Both the position numbers and the translations under genes were made by a program. Below the pieces are notes generated by a model, which did not search any database, had not been told where the DNA came from, and saw only the letters and a list, made by a program, of their open reading frames with translations. Shown piece after piece: positions 14,201 to 29,200 of a stretch of 64,000 nucleotides of DNA; positions within the stretch are counted from its first letter, which is position 1; every line of letters begins with the position of its first letter. Origin of the DNA: Heliocidaris erythrogramma (taxonomy: Eukaryota; Echinodermata; Echinoidea; Camarodonta; Echinometridae); NCBI GenBank assembly GCA_025617745.1, contig CM046869.1, positions 3,308,823 to 3,372,822 of the forward strand, in the 5' to 3' direction.

Positions 14201-17200
14201 GTCGGGAAAGTGTAAATGGGGCAAAATTTGTCTCGACTTAATGTTCGGGTCACTTAAATTCGTGAACCATGAGCAACCTGGACGCAACTAAAGGGCTTAT
14301 CTCATAGGCGGAGACGTCGCCGTGACTGGGGAGACCAAAAAAATTCGAAAACTTAAGGGCCTATCTTATTGGCCTGGGGACTAGGTGGCAAACTGGTGAC
14401 GACTCGAGTCTCCGCCGGTTGCGACTAGCCGGGTCTCTGCGGACCTGCTTGATAATTTTTGCAGTCTCCAGCAGGTCTCGGAGACGTCTCCGCAACATCG
14501 CTGCATCGTCGCCGCAACGTCTCCTCAGTCTCCTTGGTTTCCAGCAGGTCTCGGAGACATCGCCGAGACGTCTCACCAGTCGCAGAGAAAATTAGTCTCT
14601 ACGATGTCGCCGCAAATGGTGGAGACTGGAAAAAGTCTCAAAAAAATCGAACATGTTTGAATTTCCCGGGACTCCCCGGAGGCTAAATTTTTTTTCCCCA
14701 CGAACTTTTTGTTCCTTTCCGATCTAAATCAATTTCGCAATCATAGGGTTTATTCCGTAAGCGATATAATGAGGTTTGCTCCCAGCGTCTTGCTGTGGCG
14801 AGATGCGTTAGCCCTCGGACATTTAACCTGAGGTATGTGGGTTCGACTCTCAGTTTGGACATTACAAAAATAACGTCTTGTATTTTTATTTTTACTAAAA
14901 GTAGGATGAAACTTTGAAACCCCATCCAACTCCAAGCATTATAGGGCTATTTCAAAGTTGCGCATGCGTCAAGGACGATAGTGACAAAAAGTTCTTGGGA
15001 AAAAAAAGTTCGCTCCCCGGAGACCCTAGGTAGGTTTCGGAAGCTATTCTCCAGCAGACGTCGCGGAGACGTCTCCGCAACCAGCGGAGACTCGCATCGC
15101 CGTCAGATCACCACCTAGTCTCGTCTCCAGGCCAATGAGAGCGTGCCGTTGCGCCACCCATGATGTCGTCAACTGCAATGCTAGCGCCACAATGCGCAAC
15201 TTGACCGGGCTGCAGACCAAAATGACAGTTGCAGTTCACTCGGGACTAGGCAAAAAGTGTGATCTACCACATGCAAAAAAAAAAAAAATAATAATGGAAC
15301 GAACAAAGGGCGGAACCGTTGAAGTTTAGACACTGTAAAGTTGATTTTCGGGCAATTGGCGTCAGCTCCCTTAGCCAATTTACGCCTTCAATTATGATGT
15401 AGAAATATTTTTAAAATTTTTATTTCACTCTCAATTTGATTTGTTTCACAGAATATGTGACTCTCGTTGCTGGAGAAACCCAGACCATCTCATCTCCAAA
15501 CTATCCTTCAAATTACGATAACGATGTGAACTACAATTGCTACATCTCGGCTCCATCAGGCTTTCGTATTCTCATACACTTTTTGGATTTCCGCACTGAA
15601 CAATGTTGTGACCCGCTTAAAATTGGGCCTGGAGAATCACCATACTCCCCTGGAAGTGCGGATTTCGTGACACTAGCTGGTACTTCATTACCCTCCGATA
15701 TGAGGTTTGTATGAAATCGAGACTTATTGTATATCAGCTGTTAAATTTCCTTGATATAAACAAAGTCTTAGTACCGAAGGCATACGGATTTATAGCAAAT
15801 CACTCAACCAAACTGAAACAACCAATCAGCAACTTATTCATTGCTCAAAAGGAAAGAGATATTGCTTCCACTAACATTTACATACATGTACACCATCTTG
15901 ATCTATCGACGGGAACTTGTGGGATCCTAGGGATCCTTCAGAACAATCCTCTGAATTGCATTATCATTATATGGCAGTGGGGTACTCGTGTTTCCGAAGG
16001 TTTATATTTCCGAAAAATAAATAGGGTTCATTACTTCGAAGGTTCGTATTTCCGAAAAATAATGTAGGTTCTATCAACCTGATTACATTTTCTGAATTAT
16101 GAACTTTTGGAAGTATGATCAATATTTAATATTCAGAACTATGAACCTTATCTCATTTTCGAAATTATGAACCATCGTAGTAATGAACTTTTGGAGTACG
16201 AACCTTCGGAAACAAGAACTTGCGGAATTATGAAAAACGACATGTAACCAATACGGCGTGGGGGGGGGGGAGTTTTTATTGGGCGAGCGCACCTTTTCTG
16301 GTCGAAACTGAGCTATCGTCTTGCCATTTTGAAATGGCATGGCTCACATTTTGGAATGCGTCTTGGTTCTAACAATCCTTTTTCTAATTTGATATTTAAT
16401 TTTTCAGAGTAGCCCTCATGATGCAGAGTCACTTTTTGCTCTCTATAAAAAAACGCTTTGCATTCCAGACAAAATGTCATGGAAGTACAGACTAATTTTG
16501 TTGCAAGTCATAGGTATTACGACAAACATGAGCTTAAAGGACAAGTAACCCCACGTGATATTCTAGATGCACCTATTGTCTGCTACGTCTTTCCATGGAG
16601 GCTGCCATTTTGTGCATGACACGGATCATTAGGTACCATATGCATTGATAATAGCCTACCTTTACAACAGATACGTCGCTTTGTTCTGATTGTATTACGA
16701 TTGTTATTGGCCATGGGCCTAGATAATTGACGACCCATGAGTTCTAATAGCCATCCTGTAAAGCAGATTCCTCGCTTTGTTTTGGTATTGTTACGATTGT
16801 CTCCGTCCTTGACGTCAATTCTCCGTCCTTGACGTATATTTTTTATGAAGTATATTTTTTATGAACAAATTAAGACCTTTTAAAAAATATAAAAACTAAA
16901 CTTACATTTCAGAATATGTGACTTTATCTATATATATTTGTCCTCTAAAAATCAATTACAAGTTAACGATGAAGGAAATTTTACTTGGGATGAAAAATAT
17001 GTTCGTGTACACATAAAGTAATGGCAGCCCCCTTATTATTGCTAGCAGACGATAACTTGGCTGGAAAATAGTGATTTATATCTATATCCTGTGTTTTTAC
17101 ATGAAATTGCATGTATCAAATAAGAGGCATATACTACACCATTCAAAATAAGCTAATTCATACGCTGAGGTTAATTTCCCTTTAAATACGGGTTATTAAA

Positions 17201-20200
17201 ATAACTTTTAAAGGGCTTCCTACGAACCATCGTGTGATCACATTCACGCCACGTTGTCACGTTATATGATTATTGTGAATACTAGCCCTAATCTCACGAA
17301 GGATAGGGCATGTATAGTGTAACATTTGGGAAATGCCCTGCTCTTATTGGCGAAGTGTTGGGTCCACTTTACTCGACACTTTATTAAAAGTATTGCAGAT
17401 ATACGAATACTCACGTCTCGAACCCGATACTTCGTCAATAAGAGGGGGTATTTCACAAACGTTACACCCTACCCTTCGTGAATTTTGGGCTTAGTATTCA
17501 CGAAAGGTTGTGTACCGTGACGACGCGACGTGATCACACGATGGTTCGTAGCAAGCCCTTTTTAAAGTCAATCCAACTGTCTTAGTAGGATGCAGTGTAT
17601 AGTTTTATATTCGGATTCAGAATACTATACCAATTCATGTTTGTTTCTGCAGGTTCGACGGGCCGAATTGTTGGATGGAGTTTGATAGTGATTATTCTGT
17701 CACTGAGAAAGGATTTCAGATACAACTAAGTCTTGTAAATTCAACAGAAGGTAACATCCTCTTCATGTTAGTCCATAAGTAAGAGATCAGTAAAAAGTAT
17801 TGTTGCACTGTAATGGTTAGCAATTGTTATAGCAAAGTACCAATCATGGGGTGCCTATAATCATGTTAAGACAAGTTACTTTACAGAGGAGTAAATGCGA
17901 TATATGAAGGCGCTTGGGAAACATGTTATTCAATTAATGATTTTTATCTTATTCTCATATCTAGGACTTAGTAATGTATACTGAGTTGCTCCATATTTAA
18001 TTTCTTGAAGGCTAGATGTACAAAACGATGCCTCATGTATTCGTGCCGATTTTGCAATTGAAGGGAAGTCAATTGGAATGGAATTCCTCATTCGTGTGGA
18101 AGTAGAAAAATTAGAAAAACAGGATGGCGAAAGTTGAAAGAAATGAGAAAGTTATGGATGCTTGTAAAATGAGACCACTAAACCTATATGGGAATCTCAA
18201 AAATATGGGGCGGCTGCCGCCCCCAATCTATGAAAATACCAATATTTGGACAGCAATGTGCCCGATTATTTGATTTAAAAAATCTAGTGTAGTGTGAAAT
18301 TTTCATGATGAAATGCAATCGCTAAGGTTTCACATTGGAAAGTTGATATTCGGGCAGGAGAAATAAATTGCAACTATCAAGATGCGAACTATTAAAAGAC
18401 ATGTTCTAACAGTTGCGTGGGTTTGTGATGACACATTGTATAATTTCTTGAATATTACGTAGATAACAGTTTGCTAGTTTAATATTTTGATAAGCACGAG
18501 GTTCAAGTGACATCGACAAATAAAAGATTTTGCCGAGATTTCTAGTCTGTTTTACAGGAGAGACACACTCAGTGCCAATTTATTTACGAAAGACTTCCTC
18601 TTCTTACGTTTTAGAACCAACCACTGATGATCCTTGGAGGACTACACCCCCATGGTGGTGGAATACTGATGGTAGGTCTTGTTTGGTTTTGATGTTTTCC
18701 TCTCTTTGGTTGTTAATTGGTTGTTAAGTCTTCCAGTGCCGATGTCACATATATGTGACATATAGACTTGTCATTTTCATTCCCCAATTTCTCGACCACA
18801 GGAAAGATATATGGTGGCCAATGTTTATCAACATTTTGAGCATAAATCAAGCATTCTACTATATGATTATAATTATATGCTACCATAGAAACTTTCAGAG
18901 AAAATCTTTTTTTTTACAAGGTTTTACCTTATTTCAACATTAAACAATAGTCAACAAATGAGACACCAAAAAATAATGCACACAAAAAAAACTCAAATGT
19001 AATTTTAAATAATTCTTATGCATAAAGTTGGGTAAAGTAATGCTGTTTGGTATCAAAAAACATGGTAGTAAATTTCCTACAAGTTTTGTACACCATATTT
19101 TATAATAATAGATAGCATTGATAACATTTTGGTAAAATTATGAAGAGAAACCCCTTTGCACAGTAAGAGTTAATGTCTCTTCCGTAAGTAAGTAAAATTG
19201 CATTATTCAGCCGCAGAAGTATTTGCTTATAATCGCAGGGTGAGAGGATGGGGGCGTTTTGATTTGTTCGTATATATGCACGTATATGTTATTTGAAATG
19301 TCGTATATCGTACATCGTACATTTTGATGGAGAATATTAAAGAACAGAAAACGGCTGTCCTTTAGAGAATATGTTAAAGCACCCCACCCAATTTCATCAT
19401 CTTACGTTTTAGAACCAAACACTGAAGATCCTTGGAGGACTACACCCCCATGGTGGTTGAATACTGATGGTAGGTCTTGTTTTGTCTTGATGTTTTCCTC
19501 TCTTTGGTTGCTAATTGGTTGTTAATATTTGTTCCGTAAGTAAGTAAAATTACATTATTCAGCCGCAGAAGTATTTGCTTATAATCGCAGGGTGAGAGGA
19601 TGGGGGCGTTTTGATTTGTTCGTATGTGCACGTATATGTTATTTGAAATGTCGTATATCGTACATCGTACATTTTGATGGAGAATATTAAAGAACAGAAA
19701 ATGGCTGTCCTTTAGAGAATGTGTTAAAGCACCCACCCAAAAAATATTTCATCTTCTTACGGTTTAGAACCAAACACTGAAGATCCTTGGCGGACTCAAC
19801 CCCCATGGTGGTGGAATACAAATTGTAGGTCTTGTTCTGTTTTGATTTTTTTTTCCTTTTAAACAATGTGGTTAATATTCCTTCTGTAAGATTCTATGAT
19901 TCAGCACTTCACGTATTTGTTGAGAATGGCAGGGGTGGTGGATGATTTGTTTTCCATCGGTTCGTTCAATTTGTTTGTATAGATGCACGTGTATGTTATT
20001 TGAAATGTCACTTCGTAATTAATTGACTTGGTAAACTTTTGTGGAGAATATTAATTAACAGAAAATGTTGATTAAGGCTGTTAATATGTTAAAACACACC
20101 AACGGCCAAGATGGATTTCATCTTCTTACGTTTTAGAACCAAACACTGAAGATCCTTGGAGGACTCAACCCCCATGGTGGTGGAATACAAATGGTTAGTC

Positions 20201-23200
20201 TTGTTCTGTTTTGATGTTTTCCTTTTAATGGCTGTGGTTAATATTTCTTCTGTAAGGAGCCCTTCACGTATTGGTTGAGAATCGCAGCGGTTGGAGGACG
20301 ATTTGTTTCGTTTAATTGGTAAATGCACCTATATATTATTTGAAATGACACTCGTTCATGAACCTGGTAAACTTTTTGTGGAGAATATTAAAGAACAGAA
20401 AATGTTGATTTAAGCTGTTAATATGTTAAAACACACCAACGGCCAAGATGGATTTCATTTTCTTACGTTTTAGAACCAAACACTGAAGATCCTTGGAGGA
20501 CTCAAACCCCATGGTGGTGGAATACAAATGGTAAGTCTTGTTCTGTTTGGATGTTTTTCTTTTAATCTCTGTAGTGAATATTCCTTCAATCTCTGTGGTA
20601 AAAATTCTTCTGTACGTATGATTGTACGATTAGGCCGTAGACGTATTTGTTGAAAACCGCAGGGGTTGGAGGACGATTTATTTCCCATCGGTTCGTTCAA
20701 TTTGTTGGTAGATGCACGTATATGATATTTGAAATATCACTTTGTTCATTTACTTAATATAACATAACACACCAACGGCCAATATAGATTTCATTTTCTT
20801 ACGTTTTAGAACCAAACACTGAAGATTCTTGGAGGACTCAACCCCATGGTGGTGGAATACAAATAATAATAATAATAATAATAATATTCCGCTTTTATAT
20901 AGCGCCTAATACATGGTTTTATCTCTTAGTGGGCTCTTTTTTCATGAATTCTATAATCTGATTGGTCAATTTGTCTGAGAGATAATTCCGTATTCTTGAC
21001 CAATAAATTATTTTTGTACACTTTAAGGGATAAAACCGTTGCACCCTGCTTGTTCTCACGGAATACGGGAAATATCTACGTTCTGGTTACATATTCCATT
21101 CGGCCTCCGGCCTCATGGAATATGGAACCAGCACGTAGATATTTCCCGTATTCCGTGAACAAGCAGGGTGTAACTAATAGTGTTTCTAAGCGCTTTACAG
21201 ATATATTATTACCCCGGTCATTGGATTCTGACATGCCCGCACACAATGTGTGCACTTTATCCGCTCCCTGGGGAGTATTCCAGCCAGTCGCTGTAAAGCG
21301 CCACATGCTAAGCAAACGACATTAACTTTCGCATCCTACCGGGTACCCATTTAACACCTGGGTGGAGAGTGGCAAATGTAGATTAACGTCTTGCCAAAGG
21401 ACGCTAGTGCTGCGGTGGGATTCGAACCCCGGACCTCGTAGTTCACAGTCCAGGGACTTATCCACTGTTTTAAGGTTTTCCTTTTAATCGCTGTGGTGAA
21501 TATTCCTTCTGTACGTATGATTGTACGATTAGGCCGTGGACGTATTTGTTGAGAATCGCTGGATGGAGTGGTTGAGGATTTGTTTTGTTTTGTTTCGTTT
21601 AAATCGTAGGTGCACGGATATATTATTTGAAATGACACTTGGTTCATTGAATTGGTATACCTTTTATGGATAACGCAAATGACAGTTCATTGACTTTGTA
21701 AACTTTTTGTAAAGAATATTAAAAAACAGATAATGTTGATTAAGGCTGCCTTTTAGAGAAAATGTTAAAACACACCAACGGCCAAGATAAATTTCATTTT
21801 CTTACGTTTTAGAACCAAACACTGAAGATCCTTGGAGGACTCAACCCCCATGGTGGTGGAATACAAATGGTAGGTCTTGTTCTGTTTGGATGTTTTCCTT
21901 TTAATCTCTGTGGGTAATATTCCTTCTGCAGTAATATCCTATGATTCAGCCCTTCACGTATTTTCTGAGAATCCCCGGGGGTAATGAACAATTTGGTTCG
22001 CTTTATTCCATTCAATTAATTTCTAGAAGCACGTACATATTATTTGAAATGACACTTCATTCATGGAATTAGTATACTTTTTATGGAGAATATAAAAAAA
22101 ACCCACATAAAATCGAGATTATTTACTGTCCTTTTAATCTCCATTATCAATATACCTTCTGTATTAGATTAGCCCTATACGTATCCACTGAGAATCGCCG
22201 TGGTGGGGACGATTGTTTCGTTTAATTGGTAAATGCACGTATATATTATTTGAAATGACACTTCGTTCATTGACTTGGTAAACTTTTTGTGGAGAATATT
22301 AAAGAACAGAAAATGTTGATTAAGGCTGTCCTTTAGAGAATATGTTAAAACACACCAACGGCTAAGATAGATTTCATCTTCTTACGTTTTAGAACCAAAC
22401 ACGGAAGATCCTTGGCGGACTCAACCCCCATGGTGGTGGAATACAAATGGTTAGTCTTGTTCTGTTTTGATGTTTTCCTTTTAATCGCTGAGGTTAATAT
22501 TCCTTCTGTATTAAAGTAAGATTATATGATTCAGCCTCAGCACTTCACGTATTTGCTGAGAATCGCAGGGGTTGGTGGATGATTTGTTTCCCATTGATTC
22601 GTTCAGTTCGTTGGTAGATGCACGTATATGTTATTTGAAATGTCACTTCGTTCATTGACTTGGTAAAACTTTTGTGGAGAATATCAAAGAACAGAAAATG
22701 TTGATTAAGGCTGTCCTTTAGAGAATATGTTAAAACCCACCAACAGCTAATATAGATTTCATCTTATTACGTTTTAGAACCAAACACGGAAGATCCTTGG
22801 CGGACTCAACCCCCATGGTGGTGGAATACAAATGGTTAGTCTTGTTCTGTTTTGATGTTTTCCTTTTAATCGCTGTGGTTAATATTCCTTCTGTAAGTAA
22901 GATTATATCATTCAACCCTTAACGTATTGGCTGAGAACCACAGGGGGTGTTGGACGATATGTCTGTCAAGGAACAGAAAATGTTGATTAAGGCTGTCCTT
23001 TAGAGAATATGTTAAAACCCACCAACAGCTAATATAGATTTCATCTTATTACGTTTTTAGAACCAAACACGGAAGATCCTTGGCGGACTCAACCCCCATG
23101 GTGGTGGAATACAAATGGTTAGTCTTGTTCTGTTTTGATGTTTTCCTTTTAATCGCTGTGGTTAATATTCCTTCTGTAAGTAAGATTATATCATTCAACC

Positions 23201-26200
23201 CTTAACGTATTGGCTGAGAACCACAGGGGGTGTTGGACGATATGTTTCTTATCCGTTCGTTCAATTTGTTGGTAGATGCATGTATATGTTATTTGAAATG
23301 TCACTTCGTTCATTGACTTGGTAAACTTTTTATGGAGAATATGAAAAAACAGAAAATGTTGATTAAGACTGTCCTTTAGGGAATATGTTAAAACACACCA
23401 GTCTGCCAATTGCCAATATAGATTTCATCTTATTACGTTTTAGAACCAAACACGGAAGATCCTTGGCGGACTCAACCCCCATGGTGGTGGAATACAAATG
23501 GTAGGTCTTGTTCTGTTTTGTTTTTTTTCCTTTTAAACAATGTGGTTAATGTTCCTTCTGTAAGATTCTATGCTTCAGCACTTCACGTATTTGTTGAGAA
23601 TCGCAGGGGTGGTGGATGATTTGTTTCCCATCGGTTCGTTCAATTTGTTTGTATAGATGCACGTATATGTTATTTGAAATGTCACTTCGTTCATTGACTT
23701 GGTAAACTTTTTATGGAGACTGTCAAAGAACAGAAAATGTTGATTAAGGCTGTCCTTTAGAGAATATGTTAAAACCCACCAACAGCTAATATAGATTTCA
23801 TCTTATTACCTTTTTAGAACCAAACACGGAAGATCCTTGGCGGACTCAACCCCCATGGTGGTGGAATACAAATGGTTAGTCTTGTTGATGTTTTCCTTTT
23901 AATCGCTGTGGTTAATATTCCTTCTGTAAGTAAGATTATATCATTCAACCCTTAACGTATTGGCTGAGAACCACAGGGGGTGTTGGACGATATGTTTCTT
24001 ATCCGTTCGTTCAATTTGTTGGTAGATGCATGTATATGTTATTTGAAATGTCACTTCGTTCATTGACTTGGTAAACTTTTTGTGGAGAATATTAAAGAAC
24101 AGAAAATGTTGATTAAGGCTGTCCTTTAGAGAAAATGTTAAAACACACCAACGGCCACTATAGATTTCCTCTTCTTACGTTTTAGAACCAAACACTGAAG
24201 ATCCTTGGAGGACTCAACCCCCATGGTGGTGGAATACAAACGGTAGGTCTTGTTCTGTTTTGATGTTTTCCTTTTAATCGCTGTGGTTAATATTCCTTCT
24301 GTAAGATTCTATGGTTCAGCACTTCACGTATTTGTTGAGAATCGCAGGGGTGGTGGATATTTCTTTCAAATCGGTTCGTTCAATTTGTTTGTATAGATGC
24401 ACGTGTATGTTATTTGAAATGTCATTTCGTTGATTTACTTCGTTAACTTTTTGTGGAGAATATGAAAAAACAGAAAATGTTGATTAAGACTGTCCTTTAG
24501 GGAATATGTTAAAACACACCAGTCTGCCAATTGCCAATATAGATTTCATCTTATTACGTTTTAGAACCAAACACTGAAGATCCTTGGCGGACTCAACCCC
24601 CATGGTGGTGGAATACAAATGGTAGGTCTTGTTCTGTTTTCTTTTTTCCTTTTAAACAATGTGGTTAATATTCCTTCTGTAAGATTCTATGATTCAGCAC
24701 TTCACGTATTTGTTGAGAATCGCAGGGGTGGTGGATGATTTGTTTCCCATCGGTTCGTTCAATTTGTTGTATAGATGCACGTATATGTTATTTGAAATGT
24801 CATTTCGTTGATTTACTTGGTTAACTTTTTGTGGAGAATATGAAAAAATAGAAAATGTTGATCAAGACAGTTCTTTATAGAGAAAATGTTAAAACACACC
24901 AACAGCTAATATAGATTTCATCTTATTACCTTTTTAGAACCAAACACGGAAGATCCTTGGCGGACTCAACCCCCATGGTGGTGGAATACAAATGGTTAGT
25001 CTTGTTCTGTTTTGATGTTTTCCTTTTAATCGCTGTGGTTAATATTCCTTCTGTAAGTAAGATTATATCATTCAACCCTTAACGTATTGGCTGAGAACCA
25101 CAGGGGGTGTTGGACGATATGTTTCTTATCCGTTCGTTCAATTTGTTGGTAGATGCATGTATATGTTATTTGAAATGTCACTTCGTTCATTGACTTGGTA
25201 AACTTTTTATGGAGACTGTCAAAGAACAGAAAATGTTGATTAAGGCTGTCCTTTAGAGAATATGTTAAAACCCACCAACAGCTAATATAGATTTCATCTT
25301 ATTACCTTTTTAGAACCAAACACGGAAGATCCTTGGCGGACTCAACCCCCATGGTGGTGGAATACAAATGGTTAGTCTTGTTCTGTTTTGATGTTTTCCT
25401 TTTAATCGCTGTGGTTAATATTCCTTCTGTAAGTAAGATTATATCATTCAACCCTTAACGTATTGGCTGAGAACCACAGGGGGTGTTGGACGATATGTTT
25501 CTTATCCGTTCGTTCAATTTGTTGGTAGATGCATGTATATGTTATTTGAAATGTCACTTCGTTCATTGACTTGGTAAACTTTTTATGGAGACTGTCAAAG
25601 AACAGAAAATGTTGATTAAGGCTGTCCTTTAGAGAATATGTTAAAACCCACCAACAGCTAATATAGATTTCATCTTATTACCTTTTTAGAACCAAACACG
25701 GAAGATCCTTGGCGGACTCAACCCCCATGGTGGTGGAATACAAATGGTTAGTCTTGTTCTGTTTTGATGTTTTCCTTTTAATCGCTGTGGTTAATATTCC
25801 TTCTGTAAGATTCTATCATTCAACCCTTAACGTATTGGCTGAGAATCACAGGGGTGGTGGATGATTTGTTTCCCATCGGTTCGTTCAATTTTTTTGTATA
25901 GATGCACGTATATGTTATTTTAAATGTCACTTCGTTCATTGACTTGGTAAACTTTTTATGGAGACTGTCAAAGAACAGAAAATGTTGATTAAGGCTGTCC
26001 TTTAGAGAATATGTTAAAACCCACCAACAGCTAATATAGATTTCATCTTATTACCTTTTTAGAACCAAACACGGAAGATCCTTGGCGGACTCAACCCCCA
26101 TGGTGGTGGAATACAAATGGTTAGTCTTGTTCTGTTTTGATGTTTTCCTTTTAATCGCTGTGGTTAATATTCCGTCTGTAAGTATAAGATTATATCATTC

Positions 26201-29200
26201 AACCCTTAACGTATTGGCTGAGAACCACAGGGGGTGTTGGACGATATGTTTCTTATCCGTTCGTTCAATTTGTTGGTAGATGCATGTATATGTTATTTGA
26301 AATGTCACTTCGTTCATTGACTTGGTAAACTTTTTATGGAGACTGTCAAAGAACAGAAAATGTTGATTAAGGCTGTCCTTTAGAGAATATGTTAAAACCC
26401 ACCAACAGCTAATATAGATTTCATCTTATTACCTTTTTAGAACCAAACACGGAAGATCCTTGGCGGACTCAACCCCCATGGTGGTGGAATACAAATGGTT
26501 AGTCTTGTTCTGTTTTGATGTTTTCCTTTTAATCGCTGTGGTTAATATTCCTTCTGTAAGATTCTATTGTTCAGCACTTAACGTATTTGTTGAGAATCGC
26601 AGGGGTGGTGGATGATTTGTTTCCTATCGGTTCGTTCAATTTTTTTGTATAGATGCACGTATATGTTATTTGAAATGTCATTTCGTTGATTTACTTGGTT
26701 AACTTTTTGTGGAGAATATGAAAAAAAACAGAAAATGTTGATTAAGACTGTCCTTTAGGGAATATGTTAAAACACACCAACAGCTAATATAGATTTCATA
26801 TTATTACGTTTTAGAACCAAACACGGACGATCCTTGGCGGACTCAACCCCCATGGTGGTGGAATACAAATGGTTAGTCTTGTTGATGTTTTCCTTTTAAT
26901 CGCTGTGGTTAATATTCCTTCTGTAAGTAAGATTAACTCATTCAACCCTTAACGTATTGGCTGAGAACCACAGGGGGTGTTGGACGATATGTTTCTTATC
27001 CGTTCGTTCAATTTGTTGGTAGATGCATGTATATGTTATTTGAAATGTCACTTCGTTCATTGACTTGGTAAACTTTTTATGGAGACTGTCAAAGAACAGA
27101 AAATGTTGATTAAGGCTGTCCTTTAGAGAATATGTTAAAACCCACCAACAGCTAATATAGATTTCATCTTATTACCTTTTTAGAACCAAACACGGAAGAT
27201 CCTTGGCGGACTCAACCCCCATGGTGGTGGAATACAAATGGTAGGTCTTGTTCTGTTTTGATGTTTTCCTTTTAAACAATGTGGTTAATATTCCTTCTGT
27301 AAGATTCTGTGATTCAGCACTTCACGTATTTGTTGAGAATCGCAGGGGTGGTGGATGATTTGTTTCCCATCGGTTCGTTCAATTTGTTGTTAGATGCATG
27401 TATATGTTATTTGAAATGTCACTTCGTTCATTGACTTGGTAAACTTTTTGTGGAGAATATCAAAGAACAGAAAATGTTGATTAAGGCTGTCCTTTAGAGA
27501 ATATGTTAAAACACACCAACAGCTAATATAGATTTCATCTTATTACGTTTTAGAACCAAACACGGAAGATCCTTGGCGGACTCAACCCCCATGGTGGTGG
27601 AATACAAATGGTTAGTCTTGTTCTGTTTTGATGTTTTCCTTTTAATCGCTGTGGTTAATATTCCTTCTGTAAGTAAGATTATATCATTCAACCCTTAACG
27701 TATTGGCTGAGAACCACAGGGGGTGTTGGACGATATGTTTCTTATCCGTTCGTTCAATTTGTTGGTAGATGCATGTATATGTTATTTGAAATGTCACTTC
27801 GTTCATTGACTTGGTAAACTTTTTATGGAGACTGTCAAAGAACAGAAAATGTTGATTAAGGCTGTCCTTTAGAGAATATGTTAAAACCCACCAACAGCTA
27901 ATATAGATTTCATCTTATTGCGTTTTAGAACCAAACACGGAAGATCCTTGGCGGACTCAACCCCCATGGTGGTGGAATACAAATGGTTAGTCTTGTTCTG
28001 TTTTGATGTTTTCCTTTTAAACAATGTGGTTAATATTCCTTCTGTCAGATTCTATGGTTCAGCACTTCACGTATTTGTTGATAATCGCAGGTGTGGTGGA
28101 TGATTTGTTTCCCATCGGTTCGTTCAATTTGTTTGTATAGATGCACGTATATGTTATTTGAAATGTCATTTCGTTGATTTACTTGGTTAACTTTTTGTGG
28201 AGAATATGAAAAAAAACAGAAAATGTTGATTAAGACTGTCCTTTAGGGAATATGTTAAAACACACCAACAGCTAATATAGATTTCATATTATTACGTTTT
28301 AGAACCAAACACGGACGATCCTTGGCGGACTCAACCCCCATGGTGGTGGAATACAAATGGTTAGTCTTGTTGATGTTTTCCTTTTAATCGCTGTGGTTAA
28401 TATTCCTTCTGTAAGTAAGATTAACTCATTCAACCCTTAACGTATTGGCTGAGAATCGCAGGGGTGGTGGATGATTTGTTTCCTATCGGTTCGTTCAATT
28501 TTTTTGTATAGATGCACGTATATGTTATTTGAAATGTCATTTCGTTGATTTACTTGGTTAACTTTTTGTGGAGAATATGAAAAAAAACAGAAAATGTTGA
28601 TTAAGACTGTCCTTTAGGGAATATGTTAAAACACACCAACAGCTAATATAGATTTCATATTATTACGTTTTAGAACCAAACACGGACGATCCTTGGCGGA
28701 CTCAACCCCCATGGTGGTGGAATACAAATGGTTAGTCTTGTTGATGTTTTCCTTTTAATCGCTGTGGTTAATATTCCTTCTGTAAGTAAGATTATATCAT
28801 TCAACCCTTAACGTATTGGCTGAGAACCACAGGGGGTGTTGGACGATATGTTTCTTATCCGTTCGTTCAATTTGTTGGTAGATGCATGTATATGTTATTT
28901 GAAATGTCACTTCGTTCATTGACTTGGTAAACTTTTTATGGAGACTGTCAAAGAACAGAAAATGTTGATTAAGGCTGTCCTTTAGAGAATATGTTAAAAC
29001 CCACCAACAGCTAATATAGATTTCATCTTATTACCTTTTTAGAACCAAACACGGAAGATCCTTGGCGGACTCAACCCCCATGGTGGTGGAATACAAATGG
29101 TAGGTCTTGTTCTGTTTTGATGTTTTCCTTTTAAACAATGTGGTTAATATTCCTTCTGTAAGATTCTGTGATTCAGCACTTCACGTATTTGTTGAGAATC

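Larger units (their letters stand above)
11350..14290. mobile_element. 2.9-kb foldback element with about 520-bp inverted arms
   Basis: Left arm 11350-11872 and right arm 13699-14290 align as inverted repeats at moderate identity, e.g. GCGTGCGGGAGGACGCTGG with CCAGCATCCTCCCGCACGC, and CTAGTTCACGAATAAGTT with AACTTATTCGTGAACTAG. The centre carries a LINE fragment (11873-12540) and unassigned DNA. Confidence 0.7.
9848..15451. other. Intron 1
   Basis: 5.6 kb filled by a decayed LINE, a (TG)n tract, a 2.9-kb foldback and a GTCTCC-rich inverted-repeat element (entries below). The phase of exon 1 matches CUB 1 directly, so no exon is needed between them. Confidence 0.7.
15705..17652. other. CUB 1 intron
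   Basis: Holds a TTCCGAA-type foldback (about 15985-16225), a G-run at 16259-16271 and the inverted-repeat element at 17211. The rest is unassigned. Confidence 0.6.

Noticed and set aside
26082-28103. Plus-strand frames of 61-65 codons containing STPMVVEYKW
   Set aside because: Wrong frame across the W exons and their donors; the spliced frame is supported by phase and protein pattern.
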